Below are positions 26,046 to 34,886 of a stretch of DNA of 64,000 nt, in pieces. The stretch lies in contig CAWHXG010000001.1 in NCBI GenBank assembly GCA_963833235.1, positions 806,001 to 870,000 on the forward strand, given 5' to 3'. How positions within the stretch are numbered: the stretch's first letter is position 1; each line of letters opens with the position of its first letter. The translations under genes and the position numbers were made by a program. Origin of the DNA: CAWHXG01 sp963833235. GTDB taxonomy: Bacteria > Pseudomonadota > Alphaproteobacteria > Rhodobacterales > Rhodobacteraceae. The notes beneath the pieces were generated by a model that saw nothing but the letters and a program-made list of their open reading frames with translations, was not told where the DNA came from and did no database searches.

Positions 26046-27133
26046 CTTCGCGGGCTCCCTGCGTCTCCCAGCCGATCGGCGTTCTGCAACAGCGCCCGCA
26101 TGTAGCCAAGCGCGAACGCCATGCCCGCATGCCAGGGTGCGCCGCAGGCGAGCTCGGGCGTGTGATCGGGGATCATCACGCCGTCGTATTCGGCATCGCG
26201 CAGGATCCGCACGATCTCGGCCATGTCCAGATCGCCCTCGTCGACGAAGGTCTCGGCATAGCGCGGCACCTTTCCCTGAACGTTCCGGAAGTGAACGTAG
26301 CCGATATTGCCGCCGCGCGCGAACCGATCGACAGCACCGTAGACCGGCCCGCCAGGCATTTCCTGCAGCGAGCCCAGGCAGAGCTCCAGCGCGTTGGAGC
26401 TGGAGGGGACTAGCGCCAGAAGCCTGTCGTACTTCTCCACCCGGTTCACCAGCCGGGCGGTACCGCGCAACGTGTCCATCGGCGGATCGTCGGGATGTGC
26501 GGCCAGGCGCAGGCCGGCTTCCTCGGCCACGGGAACCAGCTCTTTCAGGAACCATTCGAGCCGCTGCCACAGCTCTTCGTCGGTCACCCGGACCGGTTCC
26601 GCATCGCGCCGCCCGTCGCGGACGCGCATGTTCCAGACCATGCCATCGGGGATCGGCGTGGCCGGGTCGATCCGGTCCGCATCGAACCCCACCGACATCG
26701 CGCCGCCGCGCGCATAGGGCCCCCGCGTCCAGCCCCATACCCCGGCGATGGAAAAGTTGTAGCCGATGCAGGGGATGCCCGCGCGGCCGGCATCCCGCAC
26801 CAAGCGCTTCAGCCCGTCCATCTGCGCCGGGCGGTCCGGGCCGTCGAGCAGCACGTCCGACCAGAAGGCGGGCGAGAAGTTTTCCAGCGCCGCGACCTCC
26901 AGCCCCGCGGCCCGGACCTGCGCCACGAGGGCGGCCAGCTCCTCGAAGCTCCAGGGCGTATCGCCCCGGCAATCGCCCCAGCCGTCGCTGTCGTCGCCCT
27001 TGGTGAGGCTCGGGTCACGGCCCCGGAAATAATCGGTAAGATGCGCCACGATATGGCTCGCGCCCGCCTGCGCGGCGAAGGCCAGATTGTCGGGCGTCAG
27101 CGAGGCGCGATAGAGGCCGAGGCCAATCTTCAT
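26042..27133 (-). CDS. UxuA-like protein (mannonate dehydratase family), divergent paralogue
   Basis: TIM-barrel protein of 363 residues related to mannonate dehydratase. The metal ligands of UxuA appear conserved: His in LAAHPDDPP, Cys in LELCLGSLQE, His in YVHFRNVQG and Asp in MIPDHTPE. The N-terminus (MKIGLGLYRASLTPDNLAFA) differs from true UxuA, and the middle regions are divergent, so a different substrate or stereochemistry is likely. It lies directly downstream of the canonical uxuA with a four-base overlap and overlaps the SMP-30 gene by four bases. A xylose-isomerase-like isomerase or epimerase activity is an alternative. Confidence 0.8.
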   Translation of the reverse strand: MKIGLGLYRASLTPDNLAFAAQAGASHIVAHLTDYFRGRDPSLTKGDDSDGWGDCRGDTPWSFEELAALVAQVRAAGLEVAALENFSPAFWSDVLLDGPDRPAQMDGLKRLVRDAGRAGIPCIGYNFSIAGVWGWTRGPYARGGAMSVGFDADRIDPATPIPDGMVWNMRVRDGRRDAEPVRVTDEELWQRLEWFLKELVPVAEEAGLRLAAHPDDPPMDTLRGTARLVNRVEKYDRLLALVPSSSNALELCLGSLQEMPGGPVYGAVDRFARGGNIGYVHFRNVQGKVPRYAETFVDEGDLDMAEIVRILRDAEYDGVMIPDHTPELACGAPWHAGMAFALGYMRALLQNADRLGDAGSPRR

Positions 27134-28311
27134 GCCGCCTCCATCGCATCGACGGCGCGGATCACTCCGCGCAGTTCGGCCAGGCCCCGGAGCCGCCCGA
27201 TATAGGGGTAGCCGGGGTTGGTGGCACCCTCGCTATCGGGGCCGATCAGATGGCCATGGTCGGGCCGCATGGGTATCTGCGGCTGCGGCGCGCCCTGCGC
27301 CTGCCGCTGCCGCTCCTCGGCCCGCAGTACCCGGATCAGCGCGACCATATCGACGTCGCCATCCAGATGCGCGGCCTCGGTGAAGCCGCCGCTCGCGCCC
27401 TTGCTGACGTTGCGCAGGTGGACGAAGGCGATCCGCCCGGCATGAGCCCGCGCCATCGCCACCACATCGTTGGCCGGATGCGATCCGTAGGATCCCGCGC
27501 AGAGGCACAACCCGTTGGCCGGGCTTTCGATAGTCGCGAGGATCGCCGCGGCATCGGCGGCCGTCGAGACCACCCGGGGCAGCCCGAACAGCGGGCGCGG
27601 CGGGTCGTCCGGGTGGATGGCCAGGCGCATTCCGAACTCCTCGGCCACCGGCACGACCTCTCGCAGAAACGCGATCAGGTTGGCGCGCAGATCTTCTGGC
27701 GACAGGCCGGCATAGGTCTCGATCAGCGTGGCGATCCCGGCGCGGTCGTGGCTGTCTTCCCCGCCCGGAAGCCCGGCGATGATGGTCTGTTCCAGGGTCG
27801 CGATCCGGGCGTCGTCCATCTTCGCCAGGCGATCGTGCGCCACGGTCAGAAGTGCATCCGAGTAGTCGGCCTCCGCTCCGGGGCGTTTCAGCACGAACAC
27901 ATCGTAGGCCGCGAAATCCGCGAGGTCGAAGCGCAGCGCCAGGGCGCCGCACGGCATCGGCCAGCGCAGGGCGGTGCGGGTCCAGTCCACCACCGGCATG
28001 AAGTTGTAGCAAACCACCGGCACGCCCGCGCGGCCGAGATTGGCCAGCGTGTCCTTCCAGGCGTCGATGTCGCCCTGCCAGTCGCCATTTCGCCGCTTGA
28101 TCGCGTTCGACACGGGGATCGACTCGCAGACGTCCCAGGTGAGCCCGGCCGCCTCCACCATCGCCTTGCGGTCCGCGACCTCATCGGCGCTCCATCGCCG
28201 CGCGCCGTAGATGTGGTGCAGGGCTGTCACGACGCCTGCAGCGCCGGCCTGCCGCACATGCGACAGGGAAACAGGATCGTCCGGCCCGAACCAGCGCCAC
28301 GTCTCCCGCAA
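27130..28311 (-). CDS. uxuA: mannonate dehydratase
   Basis: Canonical UxuA of 393 residues: D-mannonate to 2-keto-3-deoxygluconate in hexuronate breakdown. It begins RETWRWFGPDDPVSL, as in known UxuA, and has the metal ligands in AIHPDDPP, LCLCAGSYG, FVHLRNVSKG and MRPDHGH. TTG 28311 is chosen as start because GGGAGGG lies just upstream and the length then matches the 394-residue Escherichia coli enzyme; ATG 28338 would add nine residues. It heads a four-gene minus-strand operon. No uxuB-type mannonate oxidoreductase is adjacent; the dehydrogenase at 32837-33649 in the divergent operon may replace it. Confidence 0.93.
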   Translation of the reverse strand: MRETWRWFGPDDPVSLSHVRQAGAAGVVTALHHIYGARRWSADEVADRKAMVEAAGLTWDVCESIPVSNAIKRRNGDWQGDIDAWKDTLANLGRAGVPVVCYNFMPVVDWTRTALRWPMPCGALALRFDLADFAAYDVFVLKRPGAEADYSDALLTVAHDRLAKMDDARIATLEQTIIAGLPGGEDSHDRAGIATLIETYAGLSPEDLRANLIAFLREVVPVAEEFGMRLAIHPDDPPRPLFGLPRVVSTAADAAAILATIESPANGLCLCAGSYGSHPANDVVAMARAHAGRIAFVHLRNVSKGASGGFTEAAHLDGDVDMVALIRVLRAEERQRQAQGAPQPQIPMRPDHGHLIGPDSEGATNPGYPYIGRLRGLAELRGVIRAVDAMEAA

Positions 28312-28403
28312 TCCACCCTCCCTTTTGAAGGACAACATACCGAGGGTCGCGGCTCTGACAAGCCGTTCCTTCAGTTCGCCACCAATTAAGTCCTACAAGA
28401 CGC

Positions 28404-28432
28404 TTGCCGCCTCCGTGCGCTCTTGCTAGCCT
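28404..28432 (+). promoter_or_regulatory. promoter of the gntR-sugar ABC operon
   Basis: TTGCCG at 28404-28409, a 17-base spacer and TAGCCT at 28427-28432, followed by the strong AGGAGG-containing ribosome site before ATG 28451. A nearby ACCAATT (28380-28386) matches one half of the UxuR/ExuR-type operator, but no second half is visible. Confidence 0.5.
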
Positions 28433-28450
28433 TAGCGGCAGGAGGACGGG

Positions 28451-29239
28451 ATGCTCAACGACGCGACCCATAACGCGACCCTGCCCGACGGCTCGCAGGC
28501 CTCGGCGGTCGATCAGGTCGTCGGCAGCCTCCGCGATCTCATCCGCGACCAGGCGCTGATCATCGGCGATGTGCTGCCCTCCGAGATGGAGCTTGCCGCA
28601 TCGCTCGGGGCCAGCCGCAACACCGTGCGCGAGGCGATCCGCATCCTGAAGGCCTACGGCGTGGTGGAGAGCCGCAAGAAGGTGGGCGCCGTGCTGACGG
28701 ACCGGCGGCAGGCCGCGATCATGGAGGCGTTCAGCTTCGCCATCGACCTCTCGGCCGAAACCTTCCGCGACATCCAGGGCTTCCGCCGGCTGATCGAGAT
28801 GAACCTTTTCGACATGGTCGCCCCCGCCCTGCCGCAGGTGGCCCGCGGGCCACTGCTGGCCGACATGGCGGCGCTGAACGCCGCGATGGGGACCGCCACC
28901 GATCCGCTGGAGGCCGCGCGGCTCGATTACCGCTTTCACAAGGCGCTGATCGACGCCGCGGGCAATCGCACCCTGTCGGAGATGTACGCCATGCTGAAGC
29001 CGGTGATCCGCCGCGTGATGGAGACAGGCAAGACCCAGGCCCGCGCCCTCGACGCGGCGACATCAGAGCATGCCGCCCTGCTGGACGCCATGCGCGACGA
29101 CGACGGGCTGGCCTTTCGGTATCACATGAGTCGGCACCTCGATGCGGGGCTGGATTTCATCCCCGCCAAGAAGCCCGCGCAGCCAAGCCGGCGCGCGGCA
29201 GCCCCAAACGACCCACGCAATCCGGGAGGATCTCAATGA
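28451..29239 (+). CDS. GntR-family regulator, FadR/FCD subfamily
   Basis: Regulator of 262 residues: winged helix at residues about 20-85 (PSEMELAASLGASRNTVREA) and an FCD domain with FRRLIEMNLFDMVAPAL, a DYRFHKALIDAAGNRTL metal-site segment and EHAALLDAMRDDD. Strong ribosome site GGAGGA upstream. It lies between the divergent uxuA operon and its own ABC transporter operon and overlaps the binding-protein gene by four bases, so it probably controls both sets in response to a hexuronate or aldonate. It is analogous in position to UxuR/ExuR but not shown to be orthologous. Confidence 0.92.
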   Translation: MLNDATHNATLPDGSQASAVDQVVGSLRDLIRDQALIIGDVLPSEMELAASLGASRNTVREAIRILKAYGVVESRKKVGAVLTDRRQAAIMEAFSFAIDLSAETFRDIQGFRRLIEMNLFDMVAPALPQVARGPLLADMAALNAAMGTATDPLEAARLDYRFHKALIDAAGNRTLSEMYAMLKPVIRRVMETGKTQARALDAATSEHAALLDAMRDDDGLAFRYHMSRHLDAGLDFIPAKKPAQPSRRAAAPNDPRNPGGSQ

Positions 29240-30174
29240 AACGTCGCACGATACTCACACTCACAGCCGCCGCGCTGATCGCTACCGGCGCCCAGGCGCA
29301 GGACCGCACGATCGCCGGGATCGTCTTTCAGCAGGACCAGTTCTTCCGCACCATCCAGATGGGCATGGAAGCCGCCGCCGAAGAGGCCGGCGCCACGCTT
29401 CTGCAGGGCAACAGCGAAAGCAAGCCCGAGAAGGAGGTCCAGCTGATCGACACGTTCGTGGCGCGCGGCGTCGATGCCATCGTGATCTCGCCGATCAGCG
29501 CCACGGCCTCCGCCCCCGCGCTGCAGCGGGCGAAGGACGCCGGCGTGACCATCGTCACCTACAACTCGGCGGTCGAGGGCGACATCCCGGTCTCCTACCT
29601 CAATTCCAGCCAGCGCGACCTGGGCGAGACAACCGGCAAGGCCGCCGCGGCGTTCATCAAGGAAGAGCTGGGCGGCACCGCCAAGGTCGCGACGCTGGGC
29701 TTCAAGGCGCTTCTGCCCGAGGTCTCGGGCGACCGGGTCGACGGGTTCCTCGAGGCCGCGGGCGAGGGCAACGAGATCGAGGTCGTCAGCCAGCAGGACG
29801 CCTGGCTCGCCGAGAAGGGCGTTTCCGTGGCAGGCGACATCATCACCGCCAATCCCGACCTGAACGTCATCTACGCGGCCAACGAGGGCGGCACGGTGGG
29901 CGCCACGCAGGCGGTGCGGAACGCCGGCAAGGAGGGGCAGATCTTCGTCTTCGGGATCGACGGCTCCGAACAGCTGGCCGACTTCATCATGGACGACGAC
30001 AACGTCCTGCAGGCCGTGACCGCGCAAAACCCCTTCCAGATGGGCAGCATGGCGGTCAAGGCGGCGCTTGACAGCCTCGACGGCAAGGAGGTCGAGGCCG
30101 AGGTGGTCGTGCCGGTGCAGGGCCTCGGCCGCACCGACATGGACGCCGTGCAGGCCTACAAGGACGGCCTCTGA
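29236..30174 (+). CDS. sugar ABC transporter substrate-binding protein (ribose/galactose type)
   Basis: Periplasmic receptor of 312 residues (Peripla_BP_4 family, RbsB-like). It has a signal peptide (KRRTILTLTAAALIATGAQA), then GIVFQQDQFFRTIQMGMEAA, VDAIVISPISATASAPALQ, the hinge residues and FGIDGSEQLADFIMDDD. Related proteins bind monosaccharides, sugar acids or polyols. The start overlaps the GntR stop (ATGA). Its neighbours are the double ATPase at 30235 and the permease at 31842; the divergent uxuA operon suggests a uronate or its oligomer as ligand. Confidence 0.93.
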   Translation: MKRRTILTLTAAALIATGAQAQDRTIAGIVFQQDQFFRTIQMGMEAAAEEAGATLLQGNSESKPEKEVQLIDTFVARGVDAIVISPISATASAPALQRAKDAGVTIVTYNSAVEGDIPVSYLNSSQRDLGETTGKAAAAFIKEELGGTAKVATLGFKALLPEVSGDRVDGFLEAAGEGNEIEVVSQQDAWLAEKGVSVAGDIITANPDLNVIYAANEGGTVGATQAVRNAGKEGQIFVFGIDGSEQLADFIMDDDNVLQAVTAQNPFQMGSMAVKAALDSLDGKEVEAEVVVPVQGLGRTDMDAVQAYKDGL

Positions 30175-30181
30175 TGGCCCT

Positions 30182-30207
30182 GGCCCGGCCATCTCGGCGG
30201 CCGGGCC
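30182..30207 (+). promoter_or_regulatory. intercistronic stem-loop after the sugar-binding-protein gene
   Basis: GGCCCGGCC (30182-30190) and GGCCGGGCC (30199-30207) form a nine-base perfect stem with an eight-base loop, immediately after the binding-protein stop and before the ATPase gene. No T-run follows. It probably stabilises the receptor mRNA and lowers expression of the downstream subunits. Confidence 0.6.
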
Positions 30208-30234
30208 GCTTTGCCGTTGCGCGGGGCTGATCCC

Positions 30235-31845
30235 GTGGAGGGGCTGATCCGGGTCGAGGGTCTGCGCAAGGCCTACGGCCCGACGGTCGCGCTCGATGGC
30301 GTGACGGCGGAGTTCGAACCCGGCCGGGTCCATGCGCTGATGGGCAAGAACGGCTCCGGCAAGTCGACCCTGGTGAAGCTTCTGGCCGGGGTGGTGCAGC
30401 CGGATGCCGGGCGGATCGAGGCGAACGGGCGGGAGGTGTCGCTTGGCTCTCCCGCCGACGCGCTCGCGAACCGGATCGTCACCGTGCATCAGGAGCTCTC
30501 GTTGGTCCCCGGCCTCTCGGTGGGCGAGAACATCTATCTCGGCCGCCTGCCCTACACGCGCGGCCCCTTGCGCCGGATCGACTGGGCGCGGGTGCATCGC
30601 GACGCCGGCGGGCTTCTGGCCGACATGGGGCTCGACATCGATCCGCGGGTGCCCGTGGGCAGCCTCAGCGTGGGGCGGCAGCAGGTGATCGAGATCGCCA
30701 AGGCGATGTCGTTCGACCCCACGATCCTGCTGCTCGACGAGCCGACCTCGGCGCTGGCTCAGGCGGAGGTGGAGCATCTCTTCGCGCTGATCGCCCGGCT
30801 GAAGGCGCGCGGGGTGACGATGGTCTACATCACGCACCGCATGTCGGAGCTGTTCGACGTGGCCGATACCTGCACGGTCCTGCGCGACGGGCGGCTGGTG
30901 GGGCGGCTGGAGATGGCGGACGCCACACCCGAAGGCATCGTCGAGATGATGTTCGGCGACGTGGCCCGCGCGCGCCGGCCGGCCGCCAGCGCCGCAGGCC
31001 GGGGCGCGCCGGTGCTGGAGGTGCGCGGGCTGACCCGCAAGGGTGCGTTCGAGGACGTGTCGTTCACCCTGCACCGCGGCGAAATCCTCGGCTTCGCCGG
31101 CATGCTCGGCGCCGGGCGCACCGAGGTCCTCCGCGCCATCTTCGGCGCCGACCCGCACGACGGCGGCACCATCGTCCTGCAGGGCGAGCCGGTGGCGAAG
31201 CCCACACCCCGCGAGATGAAGCGGCGCGGGGTCGGCTACACGCCCGAGAACCGCAAGGAGGTGGGGCTGGTTCAGCCGCTGCCCATCCACGACAACCTTT
31301 GCATGGCGTCCCTGCCGCGCATCGCCCCCGGCGGCCTCATCACCCGGGGCGCCGAGCGGCCCTACGTCGCCCGCCAGATCGAGGAGCTGGATATCAAGGT
31401 CGCCAACCCGATGCTGCCCGCCGCCACGCTCTCGGGCGGCAATCAGCAGAAGATCGTCATCGGCAACTGGCTCAACACCGAACCCTCGGTGATGTTCTTC
31501 GACGAGCCCAGCCGCGGCATCGACGTGCAGGCCAAGCAGCAGATCTTCGAGATCATGTGGCGCGAGGCGCAGGCCGGCATCGCCTTGGTCTTCGTGTCGA
31601 CCGAGGCGGAGGAGCTGATCGACGTCTGCGACCGGATCCTGGTGATGCGCGAGGGCCGGATCGTGGCCGAGGTGCTGCCCCACGAGACCAGCATCGCGGA
31701 GCTCTACGCGCTCTGCATGGCCCCGCGCGACACCGGCGCCGCTGCGCCCGCGCCGCACACAACGGACACCGGTGCGGACCCCGCCACACCCGCCCATATC
31801 GGCGCGCCCGCGCCGCTGCCCGACCAGGAAGTGACCCGCCCATGA
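30235..31845 (+). CDS. sugar ABC transporter ATP-binding protein (RbsA type)
   Basis: ATPase with two nucleotide-binding domains in one chain, 536 residues. The first half has Walker A GKNGSGKSTLVK, signature VGSLSVGRQQVIEIAKA and Walker B ILLLDEPTSAL; the second half has the degenerate Walker A GMLGAGRTEVLRA, signature TLSGGNQQKIVIG and FFDEPSRGIDVQAK. That asymmetry is typical of RbsA/MglA. GTG 30235 is preferred for position relative to a GGGG site; TTG 30211 would add eight residues. The C-terminus has a 30-residue Ala/Pro-rich tail. The next gene overlaps its stop by four bases. Confidence 0.94.
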   Translation: MEGLIRVEGLRKAYGPTVALDGVTAEFEPGRVHALMGKNGSGKSTLVKLLAGVVQPDAGRIEANGREVSLGSPADALANRIVTVHQELSLVPGLSVGENIYLGRLPYTRGPLRRIDWARVHRDAGGLLADMGLDIDPRVPVGSLSVGRQQVIEIAKAMSFDPTILLLDEPTSALAQAEVEHLFALIARLKARGVTMVYITHRMSELFDVADTCTVLRDGRLVGRLEMADATPEGIVEMMFGDVARARRPAASAAGRGAPVLEVRGLTRKGAFEDVSFTLHRGEILGFAGMLGAGRTEVLRAIFGADPHDGGTIVLQGEPVAKPTPREMKRRGVGYTPENRKEVGLVQPLPIHDNLCMASLPRIAPGGLITRGAERPYVARQIEELDIKVANPMLPAATLSGGNQQKIVIGNWLNTEPSVMFFDEPSRGIDVQAKQQIFEIMWREAQAGIALVFVSTEAEELIDVCDRILVMREGRIVAEVLPHETSIAELYALCMAPRDTGAAAPAPHTTDTGADPATPAHIGAPAPLPDQEVTRP

Positions 31846-32840
31846 CGCTCTCCGACAGGGGGCCCACAGCCCCCCGTTCCCCGCTCGACGCGATCCGGGG
31901 GATCTTCACGCGCTACCCGATGGAGATCATCCTGGCGCTGCTCTACCTCTACCTCGCGCTGAGCGCGCCCGGCTTCTTCACCATGGGCAACCAGTTGAAC
32001 GTGCTGCGCAACATCACCATGCAGGGCATCATCGCCTTCGGCATGACCATGGTAATCATCTCCGGCGAGATCGATCTTTCGGTGGGCTCCGGCGTGGCTC
32101 TGGCGGGCTGCATCATCGCCTGGTTCGCCGGCGCGCTGACCGACACGACCGGCGCGCTGATGGCGGTGATCATCGGCGGCATCGTGGCCATCGCCGTGCC
32201 CTTCGCCATCGGCACGCTGACGGGGCGCATCCGGCAATGGTTCAACGTGCCGACCTTCATCACCACACTGGCCATGCTCACCATGCTGCGCGGCTTCGCA
32301 AACCTCATCACCGGGGGGTTCCCGCTGGCCACCTTCCCGCGGTGGTTCACCTCCATCGGCTCGGGCTTCTGGCTGGGCATCCCGATCCCGGTCTACATCT
32401 TCGCGGTGACCTTCGCGGCCATCCACTTCCTGATGAACTTCACCCGCTTCGGCCGGTCGGTCTATGCCGTGGGCGGCAACCCCGAAGCGGCGCGGCTTTC
32501 GGGGATCGACATCTGGGCGGTCAAGGCCATGGCGCTTGGCATCACCGGCGCGCTTACCGGGATCTCGGGCATCCTCATCGCCGCGCAGATCGGGTCTGGC
32601 AACGCCACCGCCGCGGCGGGCTGGGAGCTCGACGTAATCGCCGCCGTGATCATTGGCGGCACCTCGCTCTTCGGCGGCAAGGGGCGCATCTGGGGCACCT
32701 TCATCGGAGTGCTTTTCCTTGGCTTCGTGGTCAACGGCATGACGCTGCTCAATGTCAGCGAATACTGGCAATACGTCGTGCGCGGTGCGCTGATCCTGGG
32801 CGCCGTACTCTTCAACTACATGCTGGAACGGTTGCGATGA
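31842..32840 (+). CDS. sugar ABC transporter permease (RbsC type)
   Basis: Membrane subunit of 332 residues with about eight to ten hydrophobic segments. Family motifs are IIAFGMTMVIISGEIDLSVG, FVNVPTFITTLAMLTMLRG (read as FNVPTFITTL), the EAA-like loop SVYAVGGNPEAARLSGID and VIIGGTSLFGGKGRIWGTF. It overlaps the ATPase gene at its start and the dehydrogenase gene at its end, each by four bases (ATGA). Codons 6-11 include a GGGGGC...GCCCCC dyad reminiscent of the dispersed repeat but open in frame. Confidence 0.94.
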   Translation: MTLSDRGPTAPRSPLDAIRGIFTRYPMEIILALLYLYLALSAPGFFTMGNQLNVLRNITMQGIIAFGMTMVIISGEIDLSVGSGVALAGCIIAWFAGALTDTTGALMAVIIGGIVAIAVPFAIGTLTGRIRQWFNVPTFITTLAMLTMLRGFANLITGGFPLATFPRWFTSIGSGFWLGIPIPVYIFAVTFAAIHFLMNFTRFGRSVYAVGGNPEAARLSGIDIWAVKAMALGITGALTGISGILIAAQIGSGNATAAAGWELDVIAAVIIGGTSLFGGKGRIWGTFIGVLFLGFVVNGMTLLNVSEYWQYVVRGALILGAVLFNYMLERLR

Positions 32841-33649
32841 GCGCTGCCGGTCAGGAGTTCGGGGGCCAAGAATTTGGGCGCCGGGAATTCGGGGGGCAGA
32901 CCGCCCTCGTCACCGGCACCACCGGCATCGGCCGTGCCGCCGCCCTGCGCCTGGCCGCCGGCGGCGCGCAGGTTCTGGCGCTCGGCATCGACGAGGCCGG
33001 CAACGCGGCACTGGAGGCAGAGGGCATCGAGGTCCGCCGCACCGACGTGGCCGAAAGCGATCAGGTCGCCGCCGCCGTGGCCCATGCGATGGAGGCCACC
33101 GGCCGCCTCGACATTGTGGTAAACGCCGCCGCGATCCATCCCTACGGCGACGCGGTGGAGACCGACCCCGCGACCTTCATGCGCTGCCTGGCGGTCAACG
33201 TCGGCTCTATCCATCTGCTGGCGCATTTCGCCGTGCCGCACATGATCTCGGGCGACCGCGGCGGCGCCATCGTCAACGTCAGCAGCGTGCAGGGCCATGC
33301 CTGCCAGGCCGGGGTGGCGGCCTACGTCGCCTCGAAGGGCGCCATCCACGCGCTGACCCGCGCCTTGGCGCTGGATTTCGCCGCTCACCGTATCCGCGTC
33401 ACCTCCGTCAGCCCCGGGTCCGTCCGCACGCCCATCCTGGAACTCGCCGCCCGCCGCTTCGACGGGCCGGAGGCGGACGTGGACGCCGCCTTCGCCCGCT
33501 TCGGCGCCGCGCACCCGCTGGGCCGGATCGGCGAGCCCGAGGAGGTGGCGGAGATGATCGCCTTCCTCGCCTCGCCCCGCGCGGCCTTCGTCACGGGCTC
33601 CGACCACGTGATCGACGGCGGGCTGATGGCCGGGATCGGGGTCGGCTGA
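32837..33649 (+). CDS. short-chain dehydrogenase/reductase
   Basis: Classical SDR of 270 residues: TALVTGTTGIGRAAA nucleotide site, NAAAIHP, the catalytic serine in VNVSSVQGHA, Tyr-Lys in AAYVASKGAIH and the C-terminal VTGSDHVIDGG. The start codons are followed by a five-residue tandem repeat (QEFGG, QEFGR, REFGG; 15-base units at 32852-32896) not typical of SDRs. Encoded last in the GntR-ABC operon and divergent to uxuA, it may interconvert the keto-uronate and aldonate (a UxuB-like step), but the substrate is not shown. 155 bases of no evident content follow. Confidence 0.9.
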   Translation: MSAAGQEFGGQEFGRREFGGQTALVTGTTGIGRAAALRLAAGGAQVLALGIDEAGNAALEAEGIEVRRTDVAESDQVAAAVAHAMEATGRLDIVVNAAAIHPYGDAVETDPATFMRCLAVNVGSIHLLAHFAVPHMISGDRGGAIVNVSSVQGHACQAGVAAYVASKGAIHALTRALALDFAAHRIRVTSVSPGSVRTPILELAARRFDGPEADVDAAFARFGAAHPLGRIGEPEEVAEMIAFLASPRAAFVTGSDHVIDGGLMAGIGVG

Positions 33650-33806
33650 GGATTTTGGTCAGTCCTTGCCGAACCTACGGGGCCCAGCGGCCGCAATGGC
33701 CAGGCAATCCAGGGGCAGCCCCGGGCCGCGCCCGCCCCGGCTGGTTATCGTGCCACATGCCGGCCGGTATGCGCGCCTAGTCACCCCGCGCCTCGCCCTC
33801 TGGCCC

Positions 33807-34790
33807 CTACCCGCCGCGCAGCACCCGAAGCGCGCCCACGCCCGCATCGGCGAGGTCCATCATTCGCGCCAGGTAGTGTTCGCGCGCCGCGAAGGCCCGC
33901 GGGTCGTCGCCGGTGAACTCGGTCTCGAGCGCGTCGATCATGCGGTTCAGCCGTCGCTGGTGGATGCCCAGCATCGACTGGACCGGATCGGCGATGACCC
34001 CCGCGAAGGCGGTGACGGTCGCGCCGATGAGCACCAGCACCCCGATCGTCCCGGCCGACATCCACACCGGCGTCGAGGCCGGAAACCAGCCATACCACAT
34101 GCCCCCCAGCATCGCCCCCATCGGAAACGCCGCCACCGCCGCCTGATGCGCCAGGATCGCGGCGATCGCCGGCGCCATCGACACCACCCCCGGCGTCAGC
34201 GTCTTGAAGACGACCGCACCCGTGCCCATCGTGCCAAGCGCGGTCGTCATCTCCGCCACGGCGGAGCGGGTACCGGTGTAGTCCCCCAGCGTCTGGCTCA
34301 CCCGCGACTGCAGGCGCGCCAGCCCCGCCTCGCCCGCCTCGGCCGCCACGGCAACCCGAACGGCCGGCGCCCGTAGCACCGCCTCGGCCAGCGCGTCGCG
34401 GTCGCCGCGTTCCACCGGCAGCTCCATCAGATCCGCGACAATCAGAGTTTCGACCCGGCGCGCCACCGCCGTCGGCAGCAGGATCCGCCGCGACAGCAGC
34501 CAGCGCGAGGCCCCTTGCGCGCCCAACCGCCCGGCCAGCCAGCCGCCCAGACGGCTGAGTATGAAGACTGGCGAGAGCAGCACGTTCAGCGGCGCGCGCA
34601 GGATGTCGAGGCCAAGCGCCGTGCGGTGCAGCCGCAGCGTGCCGACCGGCCCGAAATGCCGCCGCACGAACCCTGGCACCCGCGCCCGCCGCGCATCGAA
34701 ATAGCGCTGCGCCGCCGCACCGATCGCGGCGCGGGCAGCGTTACGCGAAAGGTCGGGCGCCTTGGCCGGTACGGGCGGATCTGCGGGCAT
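33807..34790 (-). CDS. uncharacterised membrane protein
   Basis: I do not recognise this 327-residue protein firmly; it resembles uncharacterised membrane proteins found in Rhodobacterales. An amphipathic, arginine-rich N-terminus (YFDARRARVPGFVRRHFG) is followed by hydrophobic segments near residues 60-100, 200-245 and 255-280, with a charged helical middle (DALAEAVLRAPAV to LGDYTGTRS) and a charged C-terminal tail (LNRMIDALETEF). ATG 34790 is chosen because AGGAG lies seven bases upstream; the frame stays open to 34868. It follows dctM by about 96 bases in the same direction and may be expressed with the TRAP operon or alone. Confidence 0.75.
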   Translation of the reverse strand: MPADPPVPAKAPDLSRNAARAAIGAAAQRYFDARRARVPGFVRRHFGPVGTLRLHRTALGLDILRAPLNVLLSPVFILSRLGGWLAGRLGAQGASRWLLSRRILLPTAVARRVETLIVADLMELPVERGDRDALAEAVLRAPAVRVAVAAEAGEAGLARLQSRVSQTLGDYTGTRSAVAEMTTALGTMGTGAVVFKTLTPGVVSMAPAIAAILAHQAAVAAFPMGAMLGGMWYGWFPASTPVWMSAGTIGVLVLIGATVTAFAGVIADPVQSMLGIHQRRLNRMIDALETEFTGDDPRAFAAREHYLARMMDLADAGVGALRVLRGG

Positions 34791-34886
34791 GCTGGCGCTC
34801 CTTTTCGAGGCCTGTCCGCTACAAAGATGGGGTATTGTCGCTGCAGCGTCGAGGGGGCGGACCGCCATAGGCGCCCTCCTGCCGGC

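Noticed and set aside
31858..31874. GGGGGC...GCCCCC dyad at the start of the RbsC-type permease, like the repeat's stem
   Set aside because: The diagnostic GGATACTTG box is absent and the dyad is in frame within a normal N-terminus, so it is probably coincidence.
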